From the NCBI GenBank assembly GCA_024275115.1, contig JAJRZT010000082.1, positions 1-64,000 on the forward strand: a stretch of DNA of 64,000 bases, in the 5' to 3' direction. Below the pieces are notes generated by a model. The model saw only the letters and a program-made list of their open reading frames with translations. It had not been told where the DNA came from and ran no database searches. The DNA comes from Gammaproteobacteria bacterium (GTDB taxonomy: Bacteria > Pseudomonadota > Gammaproteobacteria > UBA6429 > Thiohalophilaceae). The translations under genes and the position numbers were made by a program. Shown here in pieces: positions 54,053 through 64,000 of this stretch (position 1 is its first letter; each line of letters starts with the position of its first letter).

Positions 54053-54825
54053 GCTTAGGGAATAATTTGCCACAGGTCATAACACCGAGCTGGGCTGTTT
54101 CAGAAAAAGTTCAAGCACTCAGCACCACGCGCAAAGGGGGCGTTAGCCAGCCGCCCTACGACAATTTTAATCTGGCCACCCATGTCAATGATAATCCGGC
54201 AGACGTGAAACAAAACAGACGCCGCTTAAAACAGCACTGTTTGTTACCCAATGAACCTGGCTGGCTGCAACAAATCCACAGTAATAAAGTGGTTCGCTTA
54301 ACCGCACAAAATTTTCAGCAAACTTTTACCGCTGATGCAAGCTATACAACCGACCAAAACATTGTTTGCAGTGTAATGACCGCCGATTGTGTACCGGTCT
54401 TATTTTGTAATAAACAGGCAACCTGGGCCGCTGCGGCACATGCTGGCTGGAAAGGCATCGCCAATGGTATTCTAAAAAAAGTAGTACAAATTTATACCAG
54501 TAAAATAGCGGGTGATTTAGCTGATATACACGTCTGGATAGGCCCGGCTATCAGCGGCAAAGTTTATGAAGTTGGGCAAGAGGTAAAAGATGCATTGATG
54601 CAACAAGATACGGTTCTGGAAAAAGCCTTTACAATGCAAGATGCAACGCATTATTTATTAAATTCATCTTATGCTGCGCAGTTACAATTAATAAAGCAGG
54701 GTATAACCGCTGCTCAAATCTCAACTGAAGACTTTTGTACCTATCAGGACAGTGAGCGTTTTTACTCTTATCGCCGGGACGGCAGCAATACAGGTCGAAT
54801 GGCGAGTATGGTATGGCTAAGTTGA
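54049..54825 (+). CDS. pgeF: Polyphenol oxidase / peptidoglycan editing factor PgeF (YfiH family)
   Basis: STTRKGGVSQPPYDNFNLATHVNDNP; TADCVPVLF; AAAHAGWKG; downstream of rluD. Confidence 0.93.
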   Translation: MSLGNNLPQVITPSWAVSEKVQALSTTRKGGVSQPPYDNFNLATHVNDNPADVKQNRRRLKQHCLLPNEPGWLQQIHSNKVVRLTAQNFQQTFTADASYTTDQNIVCSVMTADCVPVLFCNKQATWAAAAHAGWKGIANGILKKVVQIYTSKIAGDLADIHVWIGPAISGKVYEVGQEVKDALMQQDTVLEKAFTMQDATHYLLNSSYAAQLQLIKQGITAAQISTEDFCTYQDSERFYSYRRDGSNTGRMASMVWLS

Positions 54826-54880
54826 TAATGTTTTTGCTAATTAAAAATAACAAGTATTTAGATAAAATAATAAAGGATAG

Positions 54881-56242
54881 ATGATGGTCGAGTCTTTAGA
54901 TAAAAATAAAAAACCAGATCCAGTTTCATTTACGGAAGCTTTTATTTATTGGCTAAAGCTTGGTTTTATCAGCTTTGGTGGTCCGGCAGGGCAAATTAGT
55001 ATGATGCATCAGGAACTGGTTGAAAAGCGTCGCTGGATTTCCGAGCACCGCTTTTTACATGCACTTAACTATACGATGGTATTACCCGGGCCGGAAGCAC
55101 AACAGTTAGCCACCTATATTGGCTGGTTAATGCACGGTGTCTGGGGCGGGATTATTGCCGGTGTTTTGTTTGTTTTACCCTCGTTATTTATTCTTTCCGG
55201 GCTCACCTGGGTTTATCTTAGCTTTGGTGACTTGCCTGCGGTTGCCGGTATTTTGTATGGGATTAAACCGGCTGTTACTGCGATTGTGGTTTTCGCGGCT
55301 TACCGGATCGGTTCACGTGCTTTAAACAACAATGTTTTACGGGCAATGGCGGCTCTGGCCTTTGTGGCGATCTTTGTTTTTGATATTCCTTTTCCTTATA
55401 TATTAATTGGTGCCGGTATTATTGGTTATTTAGGTTCACGTTTCGCACCTGAAAAATTTGTTGCTGGTGGCCATCATGGTGAATCAGGTAAATCCTATGG
55501 TTTAGCGATTATTGATGACGATACACCCGTGCCGGAACATGCACGTTTTAAATGGAGCAAGTTTATAAGCTATTTAGCCATTGGTTTATTTATTGGTTTG
55601 GGCGCGATGGCATTGCTTTTTAATGCCTACGGCTGGGATGGTACATTAACCCAAATGGGCTGGTTTTTTACCAAAGCCGCACTGGTTACTTTTGGTGGTG
55701 CCTACGCGGTATTGCCTTATGTATATCAAGGTGGTGTTGAACAGTATGGGTGGTTAACCGGAACACAAATGATTGATGGCCTTGCGCTGGGTGAAACCAC
55801 ACCGGGGCCACTGATTATGGTGGTGGCTTTTGTTGGTTATGTGGGTGGCTGGACAAAAGAAGTTTTTGGCCCGGATATGCTTGTGCTGGCGGGCATTGCC
55901 GGTGCCAGTGTAGCGACGCTGTTTACTTTTTTGCCCTCGTTTCTTTTTATACTGCTGGGTGGGCCAGCAGTTGAAGCAACCCGGCATGATGTTGGTTTTA
56001 CTGCACCGTTAACCGGAATAACAGCCGCAGTGGTCGGCGTTATTTTAAATCTGGCAATGTTCTTTGCCTACCATGTGCTTTGGCCGCAAGGGTTTGCAGC
56101 AGGTATTGGTGCCGGGTTTGAATGGTTTGCAGCATTGATAGGCTTAGCTGCTTTTATCGCTTTGTTTCGATACAAAATGGGTATTGTAACGGTGATAGCG
56201 ATCAGTGCGGTTATTGGTTTAGGATATTCATTTATTGTTTAA
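54881..56242 (+). CDS. chrA: Chromate efflux transporter, CHR family (two-domain)
   Basis: FWLKLGFISFGGPAGQISMMHQELV.. and second half TKAALVTFGGAYAVLPYVYQGGVEQYGWLTGTQMIDGLALGETTPGPLIMV. Confidence 0.9.
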   Translation: MMVESLDKNKKPDPVSFTEAFIYWLKLGFISFGGPAGQISMMHQELVEKRRWISEHRFLHALNYTMVLPGPEAQQLATYIGWLMHGVWGGIIAGVLFVLPSLFILSGLTWVYLSFGDLPAVAGILYGIKPAVTAIVVFAAYRIGSRALNNNVLRAMAALAFVAIFVFDIPFPYILIGAGIIGYLGSRFAPEKFVAGGHHGESGKSYGLAIIDDDTPVPEHARFKWSKFISYLAIGLFIGLGAMALLFNAYGWDGTLTQMGWFFTKAALVTFGGAYAVLPYVYQGGVEQYGWLTGTQMIDGLALGETTPGPLIMVVAFVGYVGGWTKEVFGPDMLVLAGIAGASVATLFTFLPSFLFILLGGPAVEATRHDVGFTAPLTGITAAVVGVILNLAMFFAYHVLWPQGFAAGIGAGFEWFAALIGLAAFIALFRYKMGIVTVIAISAVIGLGYSFIV

Positions 56243-56294
56243 TCTAAATTCCTCGTCCGCTTGCGGCGGGCACAAAACCGTTGACGATATATAA
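56238..56294. repeat. Dispersed palindrome-rich intergenic repeat, short form (copy B)
   Basis: TTTAATCTAAATTCCTCGTCCGCTTGCGGCGGGCACAAAACCGTTGACGATATATAA; lacks the 64 bp present in copy A. Confidence 0.85.
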
Positions 56295-56388
56295 CGGGTT
56301 ACTACTATCTTGAAAAAGCACAGAAGTTTGGAGTATTTCATTAATTGCCGACTATAATTATTGAAGTACTTTATTCTTTTATTACTGG

Positions 56389-59247
56389 GTGTGTATGGAT
56401 ATTCCGGTCAGGCGGCAATCATTAGAAGCATTATTGGAAAGCTCGGCCTATGCCGGTGTGAATATGGCTTACCTTGAAGCCCTGTATGAAACATATTTAA
56501 TCACTCCCAATGCAGTCAGTACTGAATGGCGTATCATTTTTGATGATTTGCCTGCTGCTAATGCAAGTGTGAATACCGATGGGCATGAACAACCCCACTC
56601 AGCAATAAAACAGGCTTTTCGCCAGCAAGCTGCTCACTCCTTACCGAACAGCAAACAACCACGCGTATCCAGTGAGCATAATGCTCGGCAGGTTCGGGTC
56701 TTGCAGATGATTAATGCTTACCGTTTTACAGGCCACCTGTCTGCCAGTGTCAATCCTTTAAGTAAAAATAAGCCGACACTCGCGAAAGAATTAACGCTGC
56801 AGCATCATGGTTTATCCGAAAATGATCTGGACACCCTATTTAACACCGGTTCACTGGTTGGCCCGGACACGGCCAGTTTGCGGGAAATTGTTACGATTGT
56901 ACGCGCAACTTATTGCGGTTGTATCGGTACAGAGTATATGCATATTACGAACGTAAAAGAAAAACGCTGGGTTCAGAATTTTATTGAAAGCCGACAGGGC
57001 TTGCCTTCATTTACAACTGAAATAAAACAGGCGTTACTGCAGCAAATTATTGCCGCAGAAGGTCTGGAACAATACTTACATACAAAGTACATAGGGCAAA
57101 AGCGTTTTTCACTGGAAGGGGGTGAAAGCCTGATCCCGTTGTTAAAAGGGATTATTCAGCGCGGTGGGGGTAAACACAACATTAAGGAAATGGCGATTGG
57201 GATGGCGCATCGGGGGCGTTTAAATGTGCTGGTTAACATTATGGGCAAGACCCCCGCAGAACTGTTTTCTGAATTCGAGGGTAATCATAAAAAGCCACAA
57301 GGCACTGGCGATGTGAAGTACCATATGGGTTTTTCATCTGATTTCAGGACAAACAACGGGCCTGTTCATGTTTCGCTGGCTTTTAATCCCTCCCATCTTG
57401 AAATTGTTGCACCGGTGGTAGAAGGTTCAGTGCGTGCCCGACAGGACAGAAGGGGAGATAAAGACGGAACCAAAGTAATGCCAATACTGATCCATGGTGA
57501 TGCCGCCTTTGCTGGGCAGGGCGTGGTGATGGAAACCTTCAATATGTCACAGTCGCGGGGTTATTCAACCAAGGGCACGATACATATCGTGATTAATAAC
57601 CAGATTGGTTTTACTACCAGCAATCAGGAAGATGCACGCTCAACATTGTACTGCACGGATGTTGCTAAAATGGTGAATGCACCGATTTTCCATGTGAATG
57701 GTGATGACCCGGAAGCCGTATTACTGGTTGCTCAAATGGCGCTGGATTACCGGATGAAATTTTTCAAAGACGTGGTTATTGATATGGTGTGTTATCGACG
57801 CCATGGTCACAGTGAAGCGGATGAGCCTATGGTCACGCAGCCTGTCATGTACAAGTTGATAAAAGATTTACCGACCACAAAAACAGTTTACAGCCATAAG
57901 CTCATCAAGCAAGGTGTTGTGACAGAGGAAAATATTCAACAACGGTTACAGGCTTACCGTAAAACGCTGGATGCAGGGCATTCAGTGGTTGAAGAATTTA
58001 TGCCGGCGGAAGAAGCGCGTTACCCACATGTTGCTGACTGGAGTTCTTATCTAAAAAAAGAGTTTAATGGTGATGTTGTTACCCGTGTTAAGGCTGACAA
58101 GTTACAGGCTTTGTACCAGCAGTTAGCCAAATTACCGGATAATTTCATATTGCATCGAGGGGTTGAGAAAATCATGGCAGCACGTGCGCAAATGGCAGCA
58201 GGAAAGCAGGCCATTGATTGGGGTTTTGCCGAAACGATGGCTTATGCAACACTGTTAACAGATGGCTACTCGGTTCGCTTGTCTGGGCAGGACAGTGGTC
58301 GTGGTACTTTTTTTCATCGACATTGTGTGCTGCACAATCAAATAGATGGCGACACTTATGTACCCTTGCGTCATATTAAAAATACCAAAACCAGCTTCCT
58401 GGTGATTAACTCGCTATTGTCAGAGGAAGCAGTACTGGCCTTTGAATATGGTTATACCACTACCGACCCATTAACCTTAACCATATGGGAAGCGCAGTTT
58501 GGTGACTTTGCCAATAATGCACAGGTTGTGATTGATCAGTTTATTAGCGCGGGCGAGCAAAAATGGAATCGCATGAGTGGCCTGGTGATGTTTTTGCCGC
58601 ATGGTTTTGAAGGCCAGGGAGCCGAACATTCATCGGCTCGTCTGGAGCGTTATTTACAATTATGCGCACAGCATAATATTCAGGTAGTGATGCCCACAAC
58701 CGCAGCACAAATATTTCATCTATTACGGCGACAAATGCACATGCCTTATCGGCGTCCCTTGATTGTGATGTCACCTAAAAGCCTGTTGCGTCATCCGCTT
58801 GCCAGTAGTGATATTGCTGAGTTGTCTGAGGGTGAATTTAAAATGATCATTCCTGAAATCGATCAACTTGACGATAAAAATGTTAAGCGTGTGGTGTTTT
58901 GTGGTGGCAAAGTCTTTGTGGATTTAATTGAACGTCGCCGTCAGCAAAAAATAAAAGATGTTGCGATTATACGTATCGAACAGCTGTACCCTTTCCCTGA
59001 CAAACAGGCTCGCCAGCAGGTAGAACGCTACTGCAACGCCGCTACTTATATATGGTGTCAGGAAGAGCCTATGAACCAGGGCGCCTGGTATGCCAGTCAA
59101 CATCATATTCGAGCGGTGATTGGCAGTGAACATTCACTTGATTATGCCGGGCGACCCCCGTTGGCAGCCCCTGCGGCTGGTTACCTTGCACTACATAAGG
59201 CACAGCAACAACGGCTGGTTGAAGATGCACTCGGGATTAAAAAATAA
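56389..59247 (+). CDS. sucA: 2-oxoglutarate dehydrogenase E1 component
   Basis: [65 protein letters not shown]-like [13 protein letters not shown]. Confidence 0.97.
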   Translation: MCMDIPVRRQSLEALLESSAYAGVNMAYLEALYETYLITPNAVSTEWRIIFDDLPAANASVNTDGHEQPHSAIKQAFRQQAAHSLPNSKQPRVSSEHNARQVRVLQMINAYRFTGHLSASVNPLSKNKPTLAKELTLQHHGLSENDLDTLFNTGSLVGPDTASLREIVTIVRATYCGCIGTEYMHITNVKEKRWVQNFIESRQGLPSFTTEIKQALLQQIIAAEGLEQYLHTKYIGQKRFSLEGGESLIPLLKGIIQRGGGKHNIKEMAIGMAHRGRLNVLVNIMGKTPAELFSEFEGNHKKPQGTGDVKYHMGFSSDFRTNNGPVHVSLAFNPSHLEIVAPVVEGSVRARQDRRGDKDGTKVMPILIHGDAAFAGQGVVMETFNMSQSRGYSTKGTIHIVINNQIGFTTSNQEDARSTLYCTDVAKMVNAPIFHVNGDDPEAVLLVAQMALDYRMKFFKDVVIDMVCYRRHGHSEADEPMVTQPVMYKLIKDLPTTKTVYSHKLIKQGVVTEENIQQRLQAYRKTLDAGHSVVEEFMPAEEARYPHVADWSSYLKKEFNGDVVTRVKADKLQALYQQLAKLPDNFILHRGVEKIMAARAQMAAGKQAIDWGFAETMAYATLLTDGYSVRLSGQDSGRGTFFHRHCVLHNQIDGDTYVPLRHIKNTKTSFLVINSLLSEEAVLAFEYGYTTTDPLTLTIWEAQFGDFANNAQVVIDQFISAGEQKWNRMSGLVMFLPHGFEGQGAEHSSARLERYLQLCAQHNIQVVMPTTAAQIFHLLRRQMHMPYRRPLIVMSPKSLLRHPLASSDIAELSEGEFKMIIPEIDQLDDKNVKRVVFCGGKVFVDLIERRRQQKIKDVAIIRIEQLYPFPDKQARQQVERYCNAATYIWCQEEPMNQGAWYASQHHIRAVIGSEHSLDYAGRPPLAAPAAGYLALHKAQQQRLVEDALGIKK

Positions 59248-59261
59248 AAAGGGCTTATCTT

Positions 59262-60461
59262 ATGAGCATAGAAATAAAAGTACCGGTCTTTCCAGAATCT
59301 GTTGCCGACGGCTTATTAACTAGCTGGCATAAAAAACCCGGCGACAGTATTACACAGGATGAAGTGATTGCCGATATTGAAACCGATAAAGTGGTATTTG
59401 AAGTGCCGAGTTTAGCCAATGGCATCGTTGAAAAGATTCTGGTTGAAGAAGGTGCAACCGTTGTTGGTGGTCAGGTCATTGCAACTATCAATGAACAAGC
59501 TATTGTTGCAAGCAAAATAACCGAACCGACTGCAAGTGAAAAAACTAGCGCAGAAAATAAAACAGAAGTAGAGAGTGACACGCCATTTGTAACACCGTCA
59601 GCCAATAAGCTGATTAAAGAAAATAATCTTAATGTTGCCGGTATAACAGCAAGTGGCAAAGGTGGCCGTGTTTTAAAAGAAGATGTGCTTACCTTTATGC
59701 AACAGGACAAGCCGGTCGAAACAATAGTGGCAGCTAATAATGTTGTATTACCCGATGGCCCGCGCCCACAAAAACGAGTGCCCATGACACGCTTACGAGC
59801 ACGCATTGCCGAACGTTTATTACAGGCACAACAAACCGCCGCCATTCTAACCACCTTTAATGAAGTCAATATGCAACCAGTTATTGACTTGCGAAAAAAG
59901 TATCGTGATGATTTTGAGAAGAAACATGGGGTGCGGCTGGGGTTTATGTCTTTCTTTGTTAAAGCGGTGGTGGAAGCCTTAAAACAATTTCCGTCAGTGA
60001 ATGCTTCGGTTGAAGATAATGATGTTATCTATCATGGTTTTTTTGATATTGGGATTGCCGTGGGCTCACCACGCGGTTTAGTTGTACCAATTTTACGTGA
60101 CGCTGAACAAATGAGCATGCCGGAGATAGAGCAAAATATAAATAACCTCGGTGAGCTGGCTAAAACAGGCAAGTTAAGTATCGAGCAAATTACTGGTGGT
60201 ACATTCAGTATTACCAATGGTGGTGTGTTTGGTTCGATGTTATCAACCCCCATTCTTAATCCGCCACAGAGTGCCATTTTGGGCATGCATAAAATTGAGC
60301 CGCGGCCGATTGCAGAAAATGGTCAGGTGGTTATTCGCCCGATGATGTATGTGGCTCTGTCATATGACCACCGGATTATAGATGGTCGTGAAGCCGTGCA
60401 GTTTTTAGTTATGGTGAAAGACTTACTTGAATATCCGGGGCGTATGCTACTGGATATATAA
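59262..60461 (+). CDS. sucB: 2-oxoglutarate dehydrogenase E2 (dihydrolipoyl succinyltransferase)
   Basis: Lipoyl domain [11 protein letters not shown]; catalytic [17 protein letters not shown]. Confidence 0.97.
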   Translation: MSIEIKVPVFPESVADGLLTSWHKKPGDSITQDEVIADIETDKVVFEVPSLANGIVEKILVEEGATVVGGQVIATINEQAIVASKITEPTASEKTSAENKTEVESDTPFVTPSANKLIKENNLNVAGITASGKGGRVLKEDVLTFMQQDKPVETIVAANNVVLPDGPRPQKRVPMTRLRARIAERLLQAQQTAAILTTFNEVNMQPVIDLRKKYRDDFEKKHGVRLGFMSFFVKAVVEALKQFPSVNASVEDNDVIYHGFFDIGIAVGSPRGLVVPILRDAEQMSMPEIEQNINNLGELAKTGKLSIEQITGGTFSITNGGVFGSMLSTPILNPPQSAILGMHKIEPRPIAENGQVVIRPMMYVALSYDHRIIDGREAVQFLVMVKDLLEYPGRMLLDI

Positions 60462-60484
60462 TGTGATGCAGGAATAAAATTAAA

Positions 60485-61939
60485 ATGAAACACTACGATG
60501 TAATAGTAATAGGTGGCGGCCCGGCAGGTTATGTTGCGGCTATTCGTTGCGCGCAGCAGGGTTTAAAAACGGCCTGTATAGATAGTGGTGTGAATGACAA
60601 GGGTGAGGCTTCACCTGGCGGTACTTGTTTAAACGTGGGTTGTATTCCATCAAAGGCCTTGCTGGAATCATCCGGCTTGTTTGAGCGTTGCCAGCATGAC
60701 ACCGCTGTGCATGGTATTAAAATTTCAAAAGTTACGTTGGATCTTGCAATATTAATGCAACGTAAACAACAAGTCGTAAATGACCTCACTAGTGGTGTTA
60801 ATGCACTTATCAAGATAAATGGAATTGACCTTTATACCGGCTTAGGAAAATTATTAGCTGAAAATAAAGTTGAAGTAACATTAACCCATAAAAATACAAA
60901 AACCAGGAACGCTACAAAAGAAGAGATCACAGCAACTGATATTATTCTTGCGCCCGGCTCGGTGCCTAGAGCCATTGATAATATTCCTTATACAGACGAT
61001 AAAATTGTCGATTCAACGGCAGCATTGTCTTTTGATAAAGTGCCAAAACGACTCGCTATTATTGGTGCGGGCATTATTGGTCTGGAACTTGGCAGTGTCT
61101 GGCGACGTTTGGGAGCCGAGGTCACTTTATTTGAAGCGAGCAAAGATTTTTTACCGGCAGTCGATCAAGCGATTGCAAAACAGGCTTGTAAAATTTTCAC
61201 CCAGCAAGGCCTGACATTTTCTTTTGCCTGTCAGATAAAAAGCACGGAGATTAAAAACAACAAAGTCATTATCAACTACACACAAGCCGATAAAGAAAAC
61301 TCGGAAACATTCGACAAGGTTTTTGTTGCCGTTGGCCGCAGCCCGAACACAAAAAATGTATTTGATCCCGCAAGTAGATTAATTTGCGATGAGTACGGTT
61401 TTATAAAAGTGGACGAGCAATGCCGAACTAATCTAGCGCATGTTTACGCGATTGGTGATGCCGTACGTGGCCCGATGCTGGCACACAAGGGCGAAGAAGA
61501 AGGTGCGATGGTGGCAGACTTAATTGCCGGGCATTTTGCGCGGGTAAATTATGAAACCATTCCATTTGTTGTTTATACCGAACCGGAAATTGCCTGGTGC
61601 GGTAAAACAGAGCAGCAACTTAAATCAGATAATATCGACTACAAAATAGGCACCTTCTCTTTTGCCAGCAACGGACGAGCCCGCGCAATGGGTCAGACAC
61701 AGGGTTTGATTAAAACACTGGCTGATGCCAAAACTGATCGTATTCTGGGCGTGCATATGTTTGGATCGCATGCCTCAGAATTAATCAGCCAGGCCGTGGT
61801 AGCAATGGAATTTAACAGCAGCAGTGAAGATCTGGCCATGACCATGTTTGCCCACCCATCTCTATCTGAGGTCTTTCATGAGTCCGCAATGGATGTATTA
61901 GACCGCGCTATTCATAAAGCCAAAGCTAAAAAAATTTAG
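60485..61939 (+). CDS. lpdA: Dihydrolipoyl dehydrogenase (E3)
   Basis: GGTCLNVGCIPSKALLESS; GGGPAGYVAAIRCAQ; C-term HAHPSLSEV-like FAHPSLSEVFHES. Confidence 0.97.
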   Translation: MKHYDVIVIGGGPAGYVAAIRCAQQGLKTACIDSGVNDKGEASPGGTCLNVGCIPSKALLESSGLFERCQHDTAVHGIKISKVTLDLAILMQRKQQVVNDLTSGVNALIKINGIDLYTGLGKLLAENKVEVTLTHKNTKTRNATKEEITATDIILAPGSVPRAIDNIPYTDDKIVDSTAALSFDKVPKRLAIIGAGIIGLELGSVWRRLGAEVTLFEASKDFLPAVDQAIAKQACKIFTQQGLTFSFACQIKSTEIKNNKVIINYTQADKENSETFDKVFVAVGRSPNTKNVFDPASRLICDEYGFIKVDEQCRTNLAHVYAIGDAVRGPMLAHKGEEEGAMVADLIAGHFARVNYETIPFVVYTEPEIAWCGKTEQQLKSDNIDYKIGTFSFASNGRARAMGQTQGLIKTLADAKTDRILGVHMFGSHASELISQAVVAMEFNSSSEDLAMTMFAHPSLSEVFHESAMDVLDRAIHKAKAKKI

Positions 61940-62004
61940 CGCATAAAGCATTCATACGAAAAATCCGTTAAGATAGCCCCGTTAAGATCAGCGTGGTTTT
62001 TTAC

Positions 62005-62083
62005 GTAGCCCGGATGAAATGAAATGCAATCCGGGGAAAGGGTGCGCAATTTCCCGGATTTCGCTTTGCTGCATCCGGGCTAC
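62005..62083. repeat. REP-like palindromic repeat
   Basis: GTAGCCCGGATG (62005-62016) / CATCCGGGCTAC (62072-62083) with inner AATCCGGGGAAA / TTTCCCGGATT arms. Confidence 0.85.
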
Positions 62084-62128
62084 ACGGATGTATTACATGA
62101 ATAGATAAAGACAGGACTTTTATAGCGT

Positions 62129-62908
62129 ATGAGTTTATTGCTCTGGATTATTATTTTCAGCCTTCTTGGTGGCATCATCAGCGTGATTGCGGCCTCTACT
62201 TTTTTGCTGTTACCGAATAAAACCCGTACTCAGCTTATCCCGCATTTGGTCAGTTTTGCGATTGGTGCTTTATTAGGCGCGGCTTTTCTGGCGTTAATTC
62301 CACATAGCCTTTCAGGCACCTACAAAATTGACGTACACCATTTCGGGATGACGATTCTACTTGGTTTGCTGGCTTTTTTTGTTATGGAAAAGCTGGTGAT
62401 ATGGCGCCATTGTCATCATGACCATTGTGATGCACACCCGGAACATCTCGACCACTCTGATAAAGCAGCGGGTACACTCATCCTTATTGGCGACGGTATC
62501 CATAATTTTATCGATGGTGTGCTAATCGCTGCAGCTTTTATGACCGATATTCACTTAGGCATTGTCACCAGTGTTGCGGTGGCTGCGCACGAAATTCCGC
62601 AGGAAGTGGGTGATTTTGCTATTTTATTAAACAGTGGTTTCTCCCGAGCTAAGGCCTTGCTGTTTAATGTGCTCGCCAGCTTAACCACGGTGGTGGGTGC
62701 TCTATTAGCTTATTTCAGCCTTTCTAACCTCGAAGCGTATTTACCGTATGTGCTGGTGGTTGCGGCGGCCAGTTTTATTTATATAGCCGTTGCTGACTTG
62801 ATTCCAGGGCTGCACAAGCGTACCCAGCTTTCAGCCGGGCTTCAGCAAATGCTATTGATCGGAGCCGGTGTCACTACTATCTATTTTGCCCATTCTCAGT
62901 TGCATTAG
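62129..62908 (+). CDS. ZIP-family divalent metal transporter
   Basis: His-rich loop WRHCHHDHCDAHPEHLDH; GDGIHNFIDGVLIAAAF; AAHEIPQEVGDFAILLNSGF. Confidence 0.93.
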   Translation: MSLLLWIIIFSLLGGIISVIAASTFLLLPNKTRTQLIPHLVSFAIGALLGAAFLALIPHSLSGTYKIDVHHFGMTILLGLLAFFVMEKLVIWRHCHHDHCDAHPEHLDHSDKAAGTLILIGDGIHNFIDGVLIAAAFMTDIHLGIVTSVAVAAHEIPQEVGDFAILLNSGFSRAKALLFNVLASLTTVVGALLAYFSLSNLEAYLPYVLVVAAASFIYIAVADLIPGLHKRTQLSAGLQQMLLIGAGVTTIYFAHSQLH

Positions 62909-63019
62909 CCGATACTATTTTTTTATTCATAGCAACTGTTTACCTAAAAAACTAAACTAATTTCTATTCTGGCCGACATAAAGGTTTGAAAAACCAACAA
63001 ATTGTCACAGGAGTGGAAT

Positions 63020-64000
63020 ATGGAGTGGTTAGAACATTGGGGCTGGATAGCGGTTCTTAGCTTCATCACAATCATTATTATTTGGCTTGCTGTGATGTAT
63101 GTGCAAGATATTACCCAAACCCAACACACGGTGTTACGTAATTTCCCTGTTCTCGGGCGAATGCGCTATCGGTTTGAGAAACTAGGCGAATATTTTCGCC
63201 AATACTTCTTTTCGCATGACCGCCAGGAAATGCCTTTTAATCGGGCAACCCGTGCATGGGTGTACCGCACGGCAAAAGGCTTAGGGGGCTTACTGGGGTT
63301 TGGTTCTACCAATGACCTGCGTGAACCGGGTTCCATTATTTTTGTTTCTGCGGCCTATGCCTTATTAGAAGAAGAATACACTCCGACCCCCAGCCTTGTT
63401 ATTGGCGAGCAATGCGATAAACCGTTTGAAGCCAAATCTTTATTTAATATATCCGGCATGAGCTATGGCGCTATATCTGCAGCGGCGGTACGCGCCTTGT
63501 CGAAAGGGGCGGGTAAATGTGGTATCTGGATGAACACTGGAGAAGGCGGATTATCGCCGTATCACCTGGAAGGCAACTGTGATGTTATTTTTCAGGTGGG
63601 CACAGCCAAGTATGGCGTACGTGACAGTGACGGCAATTTAAGCGATGCGCACTTGCGTGAAGTAAGTGAGCATGTCAAAGCGTTTGAAATAAAAATGTCA
63701 CAAGGTGCCAAGCCTGGCCGTGGAGGTGTTTTGCCGGGTAATAAAGTTACAAAAGAAATTTCAGGAATTCGTGGTATCCCTGTTGGCAAAGTCTCCAGCA
63801 GCCCTAATCGGCACAAAGAAATAAAGTCTCCGGATGATTTGCTTAATATGATTAACCGTATTCGTGAAGTAACCGGGCGGCCAGTGGGTTATAAAGCCGT
63901 GATTGGTTCAGAAGAGTCGGTTCGTGATTTATGTGAAGCCATACACCGACGTGGCCGAGATTTTGCGCCGGACTTTATCACGGTTGATGGTGGCGATGGT
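63020..64000 (+). CDS. FMN-binding glutamate synthase-family protein, 3' truncated by window edge
   Basis: ATG at 63020 after GGAGTGG; reads MEWLEHWGWIAVLSFITIIIIWLAVMYVQDITQTQHTVLRNFPVLGRMRYRFEKLGEYFRQYFF...NISGMSYGAISAAAVRALSKGAGKCGIWMNTGEGGLSPYHLEGNCDVIFQVGTAKYGVRD; GltB FMN-domain motifs. Absent from the ORF track because it has no stop in the window. Confidence 0.92.
   Translation, partial: MEWLEHWGWIAVLSFITIIIIWLAVMYVQDITQTQHTVLRNFPVLGRMRYRFEKLGEYFRQYFFSHDRQEMPFNRATRAWVYRTAKGLGGLLGFGSTNDLREPGSIIFVSAAYALLEEEYTPTPSLVIGEQCDKPFEAKSLFNISGMSYGAISAAAVRALSKGAGKCGIWMNTGEGGLSPYHLEGNCDVIFQVGTAKYGVRDSDGNLSDAHLREVSEHVKAFEIKMSQGAKPGRGGVLPGNKVTKEISGIRGIPVGKVSSSPNRHKEIKSPDDLLNMINRIREVTGRPVGYKAVIGSEESVRDLCEAIHRRGRDFAPDFITVDGGDG

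Overview
The window looks like ordinary gammaproteobacterial chromosome, dense in core genes. In order it holds: the 3' end of a probable IS200/IS605-like transposase (~2-106); RNase P RNA (~273-640); a complete division and cell-wall (dcw) cluster from mraZ to lpxC (924-19893); dciA/DUF721, an M23 peptidase, a CapA-like lipoprotein, secA, argJ and a MutT-ThiE fusion; yacG-zapD-coaE-pilDCBA on the minus strand; a complete type II secretion operon gspC-gspN (35341-46905); a PilR/PilS-like two-component pair, a PP0621-like protein, nadE, a P-II gene, bamD, rluD, pgeF and chrA; sucA-sucB-lpd; a ZIP-family transporter; and a truncated FMN-binding glutamate-synthase-like gene running off the right edge. 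I found no CRISPR array, tRNA, rRNA, toxin-antitoxin, phage or defence locus, and no convincing undescribed protein system. The most unusual material is non-coding or repeat-derived: (i) two related ~159-bp long-hairpin (MITE-like) elements, each filling a convergent intergenic gap; (ii) a nested inverted repeat between zapD and coaE that supplies coaE's last codons and stop; (iii) 15-bp tandem repeats spanning the start codons of both divergent genes bamD (x2) and rluD (x5, MPVEP repeat); (iv) a dispersed palindromic repeat whose two copies differ by a 64-bp segment flanked by CCGTT. Gene calls rest on reading the supplied translations and recalled family motifs. No database search was run.
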